NCBI RefSeq assembly: GCF_004571075.1
Contig: NZ_SPQP01000033.1
Coordinates: forward strand, 1-41,482
Source of the DNA: Blastococcus sp. TF02A-35
GTDB taxonomy: Bacteria; Actinomycetota; Actinomycetes; Mycobacteriales; Geodermatophilaceae
Reading direction: 5' to 3'
DNA length: 41,482 nucleotides
Shown: positions 32,875-41,482 of the stretch, piece by piece
Numbering within the stretch: the first letter of the stretch is position 1
Layout: the number at the start of each line of letters is the position of its first letter
The notes under the pieces: generated by a model
Databases searched by the model: none
What the model was told of the DNA's origin: nothing
What the model saw: only the letters and a program-made list of their open reading frames with translations
Translations under genes and position numbers: made by a program

Positions 32875-35800
32875 GTGTCCGACCGCGCGTCCGCCGAGAC
32901 CGGTACCGCGCCCGGTGCGCTGGCCCGGTTCTCCGAGCCCACCCGGGCCTGGTTCACCGGTGCCTTCGAGCGCCCGACGGCGGCGCAGGACGGCGCCTGG
33001 CAGGCCATCAGCAGCGGGGAGCACGCGCTCGTCGTCGCCCCCACCGGCTCGGGGAAGACGCTCGCCGCGTTCCTCTGGTCGCTCGACCGGCTCGCGGCGA
33101 CCCCGCCGGCCGACGAGCGCACCCGGTGCCGGGTCCTCTACGTCTCCCCGCTGAAGGCGCTGGCGGTCGACGTCGAGCGCAACCTGCGCGCCCCGCTGGC
33201 CGGCATCGGGCAGGCCGCGGCCCGGCTCGGGCTCCCCCGCCCGGAGATCAAGGTCGGGATCCGATCCGGTGACACGCCCGCCGACGAGCGGCGCACCTTC
33301 GCCCGCAAGCCGCCGGACATCCTGATCACGACGCCGGAGTCGCTGTTCCTGCTGCTCACCAGCCAGGCACGGGAGGCGCTGCGTGGCGTCGAGACGGTGA
33401 TCGTCGACGAGGTCCACGCGGTCACCGACTCCAAGCGCGGCGCCCACCTGGCCGTCTCCCTCGACCGGCTCGACGAGCTGCTGGAGCGGCCGGCGCAGCG
33501 GATCGGGCTGTCGGCCACCGTCCGGCCCATCGAGGAGGTCGCCACGTACCTGGCCGGCGGTCGCCCGGTGCAGGTGGTCTCCCCGGGCTCGACCAAGCAG
33601 TGGGACCTCTCGGTCGTCGTCCCGGTCGAGGACATGAGCGAGCTGGGGCAGCCGACCGGGGAGCTGGAGGGGTCGGCGGCGGGCAACCAGCCGCGCAACT
33701 CCATCTGGCCCGCGGTCGAGGAGCGCGTGCTCGACCTCGTCCAGGCGCACCGCAGCACGATCGTGTTCGCCAACTCCCGGCGGCTGGCCGAGCGGCTCAC
33801 CAGCCGGCTCAACGAGCTGGCCTACGAGCGCCAGACCGGCGAGCCGGTCCCGCCCGGCACGAACGCGGCGGCGCTGATGGCCCAGGCCGGGTCCGGCGGG
33901 GGACTGCCCGAGGCGTTCCAGCCGGTCGCCGCCGCCCACCACGGCTCGGTCTCCCGCGAGCAGCGCGCGATCGTCGAGGAGGCGCTGAAGTCCGGCCGGC
34001 TCCCGGCCGTCGTCGCCACCTCCAGCCTGGAGCTGGGCATCGACATGGGGGCGGTCGACCTCGTCGTCCAGGTCGAGGCCCCGCCGACCGTGGCCAGCGG
34101 GCTGCAGCGGGTGGGCCGCGCCGGTCACCAGGTCGGCGCGGTCAGCCGCGGCGTGCTGTTCCCGAAGTACCGGGGCGACCTCGTGCAGTGCGCGCTGGTC
34201 GCCGAGCGGATGACGTCCGGCGCGATCGAGTCGATCCGCTACCTGCGCAACCCGCTGGACGTGCTGGCCCAGCAGGTCGTGGCGATCGTCTCCGAGCGCC
34301 CGCGCACGGTCGACGAGGTCGGCGCGCTCGTGCGCCGGTCGGCCGCCTTCTCCTCGCTGCCGGAGTCCGCGCTGCACGCGGTGCTCGACATGCTGGCCGG
34401 GCGCTACCCGTCCGACGCCTTCGCCGAGCTACGCCCCCGGCTCACCTGGGACCGGGTCACCGACACCCTCACCGCCCGCGCCGGCGCCCAGCGGCTGGCC
34501 GTCACCAGCGGCGGCACGATCCCCGACCGCGGCCTGTTCGGCGTCTTCCTCGTCGGTGCCGAGGGCACCGGCGGGCGCCGGGTGGGCGAGCTCGACGAGG
34601 AGATGGTCTACGAGTCCCGCACGGGCGACGTCTTCCTCCTCGGGTCCTCGTCGTGGCGGATCGAGGAGATCACCCACGACCGCGTGCTGGTCACCCCCGC
34701 CCCCGGCCAGCCCGGGAAGATGCCGTTCTGGCACGGCGACGCCCCCGGGCGCCCGCTGGAGCTGGGCCGGGCGCTGGGTGCGTTCCTGCGCGAGGTCGGG
34801 TCCGCCACGCCGGAGGCGGGCCTGGAGCGCGCCCGCGCCGCCGGCCTCGACGAGTGGGGTGCGGCCAACCTCGCCGCCTACCTCGCCGAGCAGAAGGCGG
34901 CGACCGGCCACCTCCCCGACGACCGGACGCTGCTGGTCGAGCGCTTCCGCGACGAGCTGGGCGACTGGCGGATCGTCGTCCACTCCCCCTTCGGTGCGCA
35001 GGTCAACGCCCCGTGGGCGCTGGTGCTGGCCGCGCGGCTGCGCGAGCGCTACGGCGTCGACGTCTCCTCCATGCACTCCGACGACGGCATCGTGCTGCGG
35101 CTGCCCGACACCACCGGCGAGCCGCCGGAGGGCGACCTCGCCGTCCTCGACCCCGACGACGTCGAGCGGGAGGTCACCGCGGAGGTCGGCACCTCGGCGC
35201 TGTTCGCCAGCCGGTTCCGCGAGTGCGCCGCCCGCGCGCTGCTCCTCCCCCGGCGCGACCCCCGGCGGCGGACCCCGCTGTGGCAGCAGCGCCAGCGCGC
35301 CGCCCAGCTGCTGAGCGTCGCCAGCGAGTTCTCGTCCTTCCCGATCACGCTCGAGGCCGCCCGCGAGGTGCTGCAGGACGTCTACGACGTGCCCGGGCTG
35401 GTCGAGCTGATGAGCGACGTCCGTGCCCGCCGCGTGCGGGTGGTCGACGTGCAGACCGAGACGGCCTCGCCGTTCGCCCAGTCGCTGCTGTTCGGCTACG
35501 TCGGCCAGTTCCTCTACGAGGGCGACGCACCGCTGGCCGAGCGCCGCGCCCAGGCCCTGGCGCTGGACACCGGCCTGCTCGCCGAGCTGCTCGGCCGGTC
35601 CGAGCTCCGCGAGCTGCTCGACGCCGAGGCCATGGCCGAGATCGAGTCGGAGCTGCAGCGGCTGCCCGAGCAGCGGCACCCGCGCGACGTCGACGGCGCC
35701 GGTGACCTGCTCCGGATCGTCGGTGACCTGACTCCCGGCGAGGCGGCCCGCCGCGGCGTCCCCCAGGCGTGGCTGGACGAGCTGGTCGCCGCCCGCCGGG

Positions 35801-37479
35801 CGCTGGTGGTGCGCATCGCCGGCGAGGAGCGCTACGTCGCCATCGAGGACGCCGGCCGGCTGCGCGACGCGCTCGGCACCGCGCTGCCCGTCGGCGTGCC
35901 CGAGGTCTTCACCGAGCCGGTCGAGGACCCGCTCGGCGACCTCGTCGGCCGTTACGCCCGCACGCACGGCCCCTTCCAGCCGCAGGAGGTCGCGACCCGG
36001 CTCGGGCTGGGCGTCGCCGTCGTCACCGCCACCGTGCAGCGGCTGACGGGCACCGGCCGGCTGGTGTCCGGGGAGTTCCGCCCGGGCGGCAGCGGGCAGG
36101 AGTGGTGCGACGCCGACGTGCTCCGGTCGGTGCGCCGGCGCAGCCTGGCGAAGCTGCGCCAGGAGGTGGAGCCGGTGCCGATCGACACCCTGGCCCGCTT
36201 CACCCCCTCCTGGCAGTCGGTGGGCAGCCGGCTGCGCGGGGCCGACGGCGTCCTCGCGGTCGTCGAGCAGCTGGCGGGTGCGCTGGTGCCCGCGAGCGCG
36301 CTGGAGTCGCTGGTCCTGCCGACGCGGGTGCGCGACTACTCCCCCGCCATGCTCGACGAGCTGACCAGCGCCGGGGAGGTGCTGTGGGCCGGCGCCGGTG
36401 GCCTGCCCGGTGGTGACGGGTGGGTCAGCCTGGTGCCGGCGGACCTGGCGCCGCTGCTCCTGCCCGAGCAGCTGGAGGTCGCCGGCGAGGGGCAGCCGCT
36501 GCTCGACCTGCTCGCGGGCGGCCAGGCGATGTTCTTCCGCGGGCTCTCCGACGCCCTGGGCGCCACCGACGACGCCGCGCTGGCCGACCAGGTCTGGGAC
36601 CTGGTGTGGGCCGGCGCGCTGACCAACGACACGCTCGCGCCGCTGCGCACCCGGCTCGGCGGGGGCGGCACCCACAAGCGCGCCGCCGCGCCGCCGCGCG
36701 TGACCCGCAGCCGGTACGGGCGCCCGCGGCTGAGCCGGGCCGCGATGCCCACCCGCAGCGGCCCGCCCACGGTCGCGGGCCGCTGGTCCCGGCTGCCCGA
36801 CCGCGAGCCGAACGCCACCCGGCGCTCGACCGCGCGGGCCGAGGCGCTGCTCGAGCGGCACGGCGTCCTCACCCGCGGCGCCGTCATGGCCGAGCAGGTC
36901 ACCGGCGGGTTCTCGGCGGTCTACCCGGTGCTGCGTGCGTTCGAGGAGAACGGCCGGGCCCGCCGCGGCTACTTCGTGGAGACGCTCGGCGCCGCCCAGT
37001 TCGGCACCCCGGGCTCGGTGGACCGGCTGCGCAGCTTCGCCTCGCCCGACCGCGTCCCCGCCGGCGCGGTCGTCCTCGCCGCCACCGACCCCGCCAACGT
37101 GTACGGAGCGGCGCTGCCCTGGCCCGAGCGCACGGTCGCGTCCGACGGCGAGGCCGTGGACCTCGGCGAGGGCACCGGCACCCGCAAGGCCGGGCACCGG
37201 GCCGGGCGCAAGGCGGGCGCGCTCGTCGTGCTGGTCGACGGCGAGCTGGTGCTCTACGTCGAGCGCGGCGGCAAGACGCTGCTGTCGTGGACCGAGGACG
37301 AGCAGGCGCTCAAGGAGGCGGCGACGGCGCTGTCGGGAGCGGTGTCGGCCGGGGCGCTCGGGCGGATGGTCGTGCAGAAGGCCGACGGCGCCTCGGTGCA
37401 CGAACCCACGCCGCTGTCGCAGGCGCTGCAGGCGGCCGGCTTCGCCGCGACCCCTCGGGGCCTGCGCCTGCGCGGCTGA
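32875..37479 (+). CDS. lhr: Lhr-type large superfamily 2 helicase
   Basis: A 1534-residue 3'-5' DNA helicase, close to the length of mycobacterial Lhr. The helicase core (about 1-430) has APTGSGKT (motif I), TTPESLFLLL, VIVDEVHAV (motif II), LSATV (motif III), TSSLELGIDMGAVDLV (motif V) and QRVGRAGHQ (motif VI). The winged-helix and DEAD/H-associated domain (about 440-860) and the long Lhr C-terminal region follow. It takes part in DNA repair; nei follows in the same direction after two minus-strand genes, a linkage also seen in mycobacteria. GTG 32875 is chosen; GACACT six bases upstream allows leaderless initiation. Longer ORF versions run into the MFS gene. Confidence 0.95.
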   Translation: MSDRASAETGTAPGALARFSEPTRAWFTGAFERPTAAQDGAWQAISSGEHALVVAPTGSGKTLAAFLWSLDRLAATPPADERTRCRVLYVSPLKALAVDVERNLRAPLAGIGQAAARLGLPRPEIKVGIRSGDTPADERRTFARKPPDILITTPESLFLLLTSQAREALRGVETVIVDEVHAVTDSKRGAHLAVSLDRLDELLERPAQRIGLSATVRPIEEVATYLAGGRPVQVVSPGSTKQWDLSVVVPVEDMSELGQPTGELEGSAAGNQPRNSIWPAVEERVLDLVQAHRSTIVFANSRRLAERLTSRLNELAYERQTGEPVPPGTNAAALMAQAGSGGGLPEAFQPVAAAHHGSVSREQRAIVEEALKSGRLPAVVATSSLELGIDMGAVDLVVQVEAPPTVASGLQRVGRAGHQVGAVSRGVLFPKYRGDLVQCALVAERMTSGAIESIRYLRNPLDVLAQQVVAIVSERPRTVDEVGALVRRSAAFSSLPESALHAVLDMLAGRYPSDAFAELRPRLTWDRVTDTLTARAGAQRLAVTSGGTIPDRGLFGVFLVGAEGTGGRRVGELDEEMVYESRTGDVFLLGSSSWRIEEITHDRVLVTPAPGQPGKMPFWHGDAPGRPLELGRALGAFLREVGSATPEAGLERARAAGLDEWGAANLAAYLAEQKAATGHLPDDRTLLVERFRDELGDWRIVVHSPFGAQVNAPWALVLAARLRERYGVDVSSMHSDDGIVLRLPDTTGEPPEGDLAVLDPDDVEREVTAEVGTSALFASRFRECAARALLLPRRDPRRRTPLWQQRQRAAQLLSVASEFSSFPITLEAAREVLQDVYDVPGLVELMSDVRARRVRVVDVQTETASPFAQSLLFGYVGQFLYEGDAPLAERRAQALALDTGLLAELLGRSELRELLDAEAMAEIESELQRLPEQRHPRDVDGAGDLLRIVGDLTPGEAARRGVPQAWLDELVAARRALVVRIAGEERYVAIEDAGRLRDALGTALPVGVPEVFTEPVEDPLGDLVGRYARTHGPFQPQEVATRLGLGVAVVTATVQRLTGTGRLVSGEFRPGGSGQEWCDADVLRSVRRRSLAKLRQEVEPVPIDTLARFTPSWQSVGSRLRGADGVLAVVEQLAGALVPASALESLVLPTRVRDYSPAMLDELTSAGEVLWAGAGGLPGGDGWVSLVPADLAPLLLPEQLEVAGEGQPLLDLLAGGQAMFFRGLSDALGATDDAALADQVWDLVWAGALTNDTLAPLRTRLGGGGTHKRAAAPPRVTRSRYGRPRLSRAAMPTRSGPPTVAGRWSRLPDREPNATRRSTARAEALLERHGVLTRGAVMAEQVTGGFSAVYPVLRAFEENGRARRGYFVETLGAAQFGTPGSVDRLRSFASPDRVPAGAVVLAATDPANVYGAALPWPERTVASDGEAVDLGEGTGTRKAGHRAGRKAGALVVLVDGELVLYVERGGKTLLSWTEDEQALKEAATALSGAVSAGALGRMVVQKADGASVHEPTPLSQALQAAGFAATPRGLRLRG

Positions 37480-37488
37480 GCGCGGCGC

Positions 37489-37875
37489 TCAGTACAGGAG
37501 CCCGACCCCGAGGGACGCCAGCGAGCCGGCGGTGGCCAGCAGCAGCGCCCCGCCCCAGGCCGCCCAGCGCGGGTCGACCGTGACCGCACGGGTGTGCGGG
37601 GGCAGCTCGGTGTCGCGGTGCCGCGCGGCCCAGGCCCGGACCGCGGCCGCCTCCCCGGAGACGTGGGCGGCCAGCCCGCGGCTGAGGGCCAGCTGGAACG
37701 GGCGGTACTCCAGCGCCCCCAGGGTCACCGTCGTGCCGTCGGCCCGCTCGACCTGCACGCCGCGTTCCTCGGTCACCGCGGCGACCTGCGAGGCCGCGAT
37801 GCTGTGCACCACCACGGCACCCACCCCCACCAGCAGCGGCCCCTGTCCCTCCCACCGGCTGGTGGCGAGCGCCAC
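37489..37875 (-). CDS. Small membrane protein of unknown function, second gene of a pair
   Basis: A 128-residue protein with a hydrophobic N-terminal segment (GPLLVGVGAVVVHSIAAS), a soluble middle (ERADGTTVTLGALEYRPFQLALSRGLAAHVSGEAAAVRAW) and a C-terminal helix (WAAWGGALLLATAGSLASLGVGLLY). No family recognised. GTG 37875 begins three bases after the stop of the upstream 65-residue gene, so the two are co-translated. It ends 9 bp from the convergent lhr stop. Confidence 0.65.
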   Translation of the reverse strand: MALATSRWEGQGPLLVGVGAVVVHSIAASQVAAVTEERGVQVERADGTTVTLGALEYRPFQLALSRGLAAHVSGEAAAVRAWAARHRDTELPPHTRAVTVDPRWAAWGGALLLATAGSLASLGVGLLY

Positions 37876-37878
37876 GCT

Positions 37879-38076
37879 TCAGGCCAGCAGCACGCCGGTG
37901 ACCACCGAGACGCCGACCCGGTCCTCGGTGGTCGCCCACGGCGCGACGACGGCGAACACGAACAACGGGCCGGTGAGGAGGACGACGACTGCCCGGCTCA
38001 CCCAGTGCGGCCGAGCGAGGACCACCGGCGGCTCCGGGGGCAGGTCGATCGCGTTCGGGTGCACCCAGCGCGGCAC
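37879..38076 (-). CDS. 65-residue membrane protein, first gene of a pair
   Basis: The GTG at 38076 has a very strong ribosome site (GGAGGGAGGAGGAG), so I prefer it over the longer ORF to 38151. The product starts with PRWVHPNAIDLPPEPPVVLARPHWV, followed by two hydrophobic stretches (AVVVLLTGPLFVFAVVAPWA and VGVSVVTGVLLA). Function unknown; it is tightly linked to the 128-residue membrane protein downstream. Confidence 0.65.
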   Translation of the reverse strand: MPRWVHPNAIDLPPEPPVVLARPHWVSRAVVVLLTGPLFVFAVVAPWATTEDRVGVSVVTGVLLA

Positions 38077-38171
38077 GCAGCTCCTCCTCCCTCCCGTGGA
38101 CCGCTGGTTCGACGAGCAGGCTAGGCGGTCGGCCGCGCGCACCCCGGTCACCGGAGGGGATCATGGACGGC

Positions 38172-39029
38172 GTGCCCGAGGGAGACACCGTCTGGCTGGC
38201 GGCCAAGCGCATGAACACCGCGCTCGCCGGCGCCACCCTGCGCCGCGGTGAGTTCCGCCTGCCGCACCTCGCCGCGCTCGACCTCGCCGGGGCGACCGTC
38301 CGCGAGGTGGTCCCCCGCGGCAAGCACATGCTGATCCGGCTGGCCGACGACCACACCCTGCGCACGCACTACCGGATGGACGGCAGCTGGCACATCTACC
38401 GGCCGGGGACCAGGTGGCGCGGCGGCCCCGGCTACGACGTGCGCGTGGTGCTCGCGACCGACGAGTGGGAGTGCGTCGGCTACCGGCTGCACGACGTCGA
38501 GTACGTGCCGACGTCCCAGGAGGACACCCTCGTCGGGCACCTCGGCCCCGACATCCTCGGCCCCGACTGGGACCTCGAGGAGGCGCTGCGCCGGATCCGG
38601 GACCGACCCGAGGAGCAGGTGGGCGTGGCCATCCTCGACCAGCGCAACCTCGCCGGGATCGGCAACCTCTACAAGGTCGAGTCGCTCTTCCTCGCCGGGG
38701 TGCACCCCTGGGCCCGCGTCGCCGACGTCGACGACCGGCTGGCACCGCTCGTCGAGCGGGCGCAGCGGCTCATGAAGGCGAACCTCGAGCGACCCGAGCA
38801 GAGCACGACCGGCGACCTGCGGCGCGGCTACGACCACTGGGTCTACGGGCGCAAGGGCAAGCCGTGCCGACGCTGCCGCACGCCGATCCTCATGGGCGAC
38901 CAGGGACCGCACCTGCAGGAGCGGGTGACCTACTGGTGCCCCCGCTGCCAGGCCGCGCGGTCGGCCATCGACCCGCAGGCGCGGACCGGGGAGCCGGGCC
39001 GGCCGCGCCCGGTCGCCACCCCCGGCTGA
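38172..39029 (+). CDS. nei: Nei/Fpg-family DNA glycosylase
   Basis: A 285-residue enzyme that removes oxidised bases and cuts the strand. Fpg/Nei enzymes use Pro2 as the nucleophile, directly after the start; therefore the GTG at 38172 (giving PEGDTVW after the start) must be used, not the ATG at 38163, which would bury that proline at position 5. Conserved parts are Glu3, Lys in PRGKHMLIR, the LDQRNLAGIGNLYKVESLF helix and the zinc finger CRRCRTP ... YWCPRCQ. It is close to mycobacterial Nei2, which is also beside lhr. Confidence 0.93.
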   Translation: MPEGDTVWLAAKRMNTALAGATLRRGEFRLPHLAALDLAGATVREVVPRGKHMLIRLADDHTLRTHYRMDGSWHIYRPGTRWRGGPGYDVRVVLATDEWECVGYRLHDVEYVPTSQEDTLVGHLGPDILGPDWDLEEALRRIRDRPEEQVGVAILDQRNLAGIGNLYKVESLFLAGVHPWARVADVDDRLAPLVERAQRLMKANLERPEQSTTGDLRRGYDHWVYGRKGKPCRRCRTPILMGDQGPHLQERVTYWCPRCQAARSAIDPQARTGEPGRPRPVATPG

Positions 39030-39044
39030 CGGGGCCACCGACGG

Positions 39045-39081
39045 CTCGCGGCGGCCTCCCGGACCGGGAGACCGCCGCGAG
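39045..39081. terminator. Bidirectional terminator between nei and pspA
   Basis: A ten-pair outer stem (39045-39054 with 39072-39081), one mismatch and a five-pair inner stem with loop GGACC form a strong hairpin between the two convergent stops. Confidence 0.75.
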
Positions 39082-39119
39082 GCGTGCGGGACGGGGCCCC
39101 GTGGGAGAGGCGCCCTCGC

Positions 39120-39953
39120 TCAGGCCTGCTCGGGCCGCTCGGCGGGCTGGGCCTGGGGCTGGGCGGTGGGCTGCGCCGCCGGCGTGCCCTGCTCGATCGC
39201 GCCGGCGGCCGAGGTGCCCTCCACCGCCGGGGCGCCGCCCATGGAGGCGCGGATCTGGTCCAGCCGGGAGGCGCCGGCGACGTCGAGGGTGGCCTTCTGC
39301 ACCTCGAGCATCCGGCCCTCGACGGAGGTCTGGGCGAGCTCGGCCTGGCCGAGGGCGTTGGCGTAGCGGGCCTCGATCTTGTCGCGGACCTCGGACAGCG
39401 AGGGCGTGTTGCCCGGCGCCGAGAGCTCGTTGACCTGCCGCAGCGAGTCGGCGACGTGCTCCTGCATCTTGGCCTGCTCGAGCTGGCTCATCAGCTTGGT
39501 GCGCTCGGCCAGGGTGGTCTGCAGCCGCATGCGGGACTGCTCCACCGCGCCACGCGCCTGCTCGGCGGCCTGGAGCGCCTCGTCGTGGCTGCGCTTGAGG
39601 TCCTCCATCGCCTGCTCGGCGGCGACCAGCTGGGTGGCGAACGCCTGGGCGGCCTGCTCGTACTCGGCGGCCTTGGCCGCGTCGCCCTTGCCCCGCGTCT
39701 GGTCGGCCAGCACGAGCGCCTGGCGGGCGGAGGCCTGCAGCTTCTCGACCTCGCCCAGCTGGCGGTTGAGCCGCATCTCCAGCTGCCGCTGGTTGCCCAG
39801 CACGGCGGCGGCCTGGTTGGCCAGCGACTGGTGGCGCTGCTGCTCGGCCTCGATGGCCTGCTGGATCTGGATCTTGGGGTCGGCGCGCTGGTCGATCTGC
39901 GCGTTGGCCGACGCGGTGAGGTACTTCCAGAGCTTCACGAACGGGTTGGGCAT
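39120..39953 (-). CDS. pspA: PspA/IM30-family membrane-stress protein
   Basis: A 277-residue protein that is almost all coiled coil (about 25-225), starting with the amphipathic membrane-binding helix [20 protein letters not shown]. The family coats and protects stressed membranes. The C-terminal 40 residues are Ala/Pro/Gln-rich and disordered. ATG 39953 follows AGGAGG at a slightly long spacing. It lies in the same wider neighbourhood as the mycobacterial homologue Rv2744c near recA. Confidence 0.9.
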   Translation of the reverse strand: MPNPFVKLWKYLTASANAQIDQRADPKIQIQQAIEAEQQRHQSLANQAAAVLGNQRQLEMRLNRQLGEVEKLQASARQALVLADQTRGKGDAAKAAEYEQAAQAFATQLVAAEQAMEDLKRSHDEALQAAEQARGAVEQSRMRLQTTLAERTKLMSQLEQAKMQEHVADSLRQVNELSAPGNTPSLSEVRDKIEARYANALGQAELAQTSVEGRMLEVQKATLDVAGASRLDQIRASMGGAPAVEGTSAAGAIEQGTPAAQPTAQPQAQPAERPEQA

Positions 39954-40077
39954 GGGGATGGGTCCTCCTGCTCCGGCACGACGGCCGGCCCGGCGATGCG
40001 CGTCACCCGCCATGGTCCCAGGTGATCACCCGGTGCAGCCAACGCAGGTCCCCGGACGCGCGGCTAGGGTTCGGGAC

Positions 40078-41091
40078 GTGCAGCCCGCCGGCCCCGTCCT
40101 GTGCGTCCTCGGGGAGCTGGTCGTCGACCTGCTCCCCGTCCCCGAGGCGGGCGCCGGCCCGGAGGGGACCGCCCCGCAGTACGTCGCCCGACCGGGCGGC
40201 AACGCGCTGAACGTGGCTGTGGCCGCGGGCCGCCTGGAGGCCCCCGTCCGCCTGCTCGCCCGGCTGGGCACCGGCCCGCTGGCGGCCAACCTGCGCCGGC
40301 ACGCCGAGCTCTCGGGCGTGGACACCTCGGGCTTCGTGGACGCCGCGGAGCCGGTGAGCCTCGCCGTCGTGGGCGTCGGCCCGGACGGCTCCCCTGACTA
40401 CGGCTTCCACGTGCTCGGCGCCGCGGACTGGCAGTGGACCGACGCCGAGCTGGAGCAGGCCCTGCCGGCCGAGGTCGGCGCGGTGCACGTGGGGTCCATC
40501 TCCAGCTGGACCGAGCCGGGCAGCTCCGCGGTCGCGCGGCTGGTCGAACGGCTCTCCGGCCGGTCGCTGGTCAGCGTCGACCCCAACATCCGGCCGATGC
40601 TCGCCGACGGGCCGGTCGGCGCCACCCTCGGCAACGACCGGGCCGCGGTGGCCCGGCGGCTGGACGGGCTCGTCGCCCGGGCCGACGTGGTCAAGGTGAG
40701 CGCGGAGGACCTCGGCTGGCTCGAGCCCGACGCCGGGGACCTGGACGAGGCGGCCCGGCGCTGGGCCGGTCGCGGGCCCGCGCTCGTCGTGCTCACCGAC
40801 GGCGGCGCGCCGCTGCGCATCGCCCGTCCCGGCGGTCCGGTGCTGCACCGGGAGATCCCGCGCGTCGACGTCGTCGACACCGTCGGTGCCGGGGACTCCC
40901 TCGCCGCCGGGCTGCTCACCGGGCTGCTCGCCGCCGGGGTCACCAGCCGCGCGGCCCTGGAGGCGGCGTCCGACGAGCAGCTGCTCGCCCTCGTCGACGA
41001 CGCGGCGCTGGTGGCCGCCCTGAACTGCACCCGGGTCGGCGCCGACCCGCCGACGCGCGCCGAGCTCGACGCCGCGAAGGACCGCCGGTGA
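40078..41091 (+). CDS. PfkB-family sugar/nucleoside kinase
   Basis: A 337-residue ribokinase-fold kinase. The N-terminal motif ARPGGNALNVAVAAGRL and the C-terminal motif DTVGAGDSLAAGLLTGLL (with catalytic Asp in GAGD) are complete. Fructokinase-like enzymes are nearest by motif, but the sugar is not determined. GTG 40078 has TAGGGT (40065-40070) seven bases upstream and no ribosome site, so it is likely leaderless. The stop overlaps the next gene (GTGA). Confidence 0.9.
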   Translation: MQPAGPVLCVLGELVVDLLPVPEAGAGPEGTAPQYVARPGGNALNVAVAAGRLEAPVRLLARLGTGPLAANLRRHAELSGVDTSGFVDAAEPVSLAVVGVGPDGSPDYGFHVLGAADWQWTDAELEQALPAEVGAVHVGSISSWTEPGSSAVARLVERLSGRSLVSVDPNIRPMLADGPVGATLGNDRAAVARRLDGLVARADVVKVSAEDLGWLEPDAGDLDEAARRWAGRGPALVVLTDGGAPLRIARPGGPVLHREIPRVDVVDTVGAGDSLAAGLLTGLLAAGVTSRAALEAASDEQLLALVDDAALVAALNCTRVGADPPTRAELDAAKDRR

Positions 41092-41482
41092 CCGGAGACC
41101 TGCGTCTGGTCGGTTTCGAGGAGCTCTCCGCCGGTGCCCTGCTGGGCCGGCTCCTGGACCGCCGGGCCGAGTTCTGGTCCGGCTCCGCCCTCGACGACGA
41201 CGCCGTGCGGGCGCTGCACGACCCGGTGTTCTTCCACCAGCTGGGCGGGTTCGGGGCGGTCGCCCTGACCCCCGAAGGCGAGGACGCCGGCTACCTGCTG
41301 GGCGTGGTCAGCGCCGACCGGCTCGCCGTCGTGCACGCGGTCGCGGTGCACCCGCGCCGGCGGGGCCAGGGCGTCGCGGTCCGCCTCGTCGAGCGGTTCG
41401 CCGGCCTGGCGGCGAGCGTCGGGGCCCGCGCCGCGCAGGCGGTCGCGCTGCCCGTGGGCGTGCGCTTCACCGCGAAGGTCAC
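41088..41482 (+). CDS. GNAT-family acetyltransferase, N-terminal part (runs off the window)
   Basis: GTG 41088 overlaps the kinase stop. The 131 visible residues include the acetyl-CoA motif AVAVHPRRRGQGVAVRLVERFAGLA (Q/RxxGxG/A type) after two beta strands (FGAVALTPEG, YLLGVVSADRLAVVHAV). The C-terminal part is missing. Substrate unknown; co-translation with the kinase suggests a shared pathway. Confidence 0.85.
   Translation, partial: MTGDLRLVGFEELSAGALLGRLLDRRAEFWSGSALDDDAVRALHDPVFFHQLGGFGAVALTPEGEDAGYLLGVVSADRLAVVHAVAVHPRRRGQGVAVRLVERFAGLAASVGARAAQAVALPVGVRFTAKV

Noticed and set aside
1..41482. CRISPR arrays, tRNA or rRNA genes
   Set aside because: No regularly spaced repeat-spacer units or tRNA/rRNA sequences were recognised; the only array is the right-end repeat set at 9638-9722.

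Overview
This is a high-GC window from an actinomycete chromosome. The core genes have GC-rich third codon positions and frequent GTG starts. Their order resembles the mycobacterial/streptomycete neighbourhood of lexA, a LysM gene, nrdR and nrdJ, then hflX, dapF, miaA and a Rv2728c-like gene, then recX, recA and DUF3046. The content and style suggest Geodermatophilaceae or a relative; that placement is inference only.

Positions 1-9729 are a mobile, accessory region. Its left part (1-4130, all minus strand) is metal-resistance cargo: a CmtR-type repressor, a small cation diffusion facilitator with unusual site residues, an ICMT-type membrane methyltransferase, a BNR-repeat lipoprotein, and the start of a copper-type P-ATPase behind two CsoR-like operators. 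Its right part (4312-9729, plus strand) is a tightly coupled operon. Two tiny leader ORFs come first, followed by a RecB/Cas4-like nuclease, a DD(35)E transposase, an AAA+ ATPase, a protein that looks like a P-loop-less AAA+ relative with an extra domain, and a two-HTH protein. A perfect actinobacterial LexA box sits at its promoter and a strong hairpin terminator ends it. After that come 22-bp-spaced direct repeats that finish in ...CGACA exactly against the nrdJ stop codon. I read this as the right end of a Tn7/Tn5053-like element inserted at the 3' end of nrdJ. The left end lies outside the window.

From 9730 the core chromosome begins: nrdJ and nrdR (minus, behind paired NrdR boxes), an unknown gene, and a LysM gene divergent from lexA with three LexA-type sites between them. 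Then come a secreted propeller-like protein, a PAP2 phosphatase, and the minus-strand run Rv2728c-like, miaA, dapF, hflX. A DUF349 protein and miaB converge on a strong terminator. A glutamate-type ABC transporter (gluABCD) follows, then two small unknown genes, then recA-recX with its own LexA box.

The right end holds DUF3046, a 36-residue leaderless membrane peptide, an MFS transporter, the large helicase lhr, two small membrane genes, a Nei-type DNA glycosylase, a PspA-family protein, a PfkB-family kinase and a truncated GNAT acetyltransferase. DNA-damage control links three separate places here: lexA/LysM, recA and the transposition operon all carry LexA boxes.
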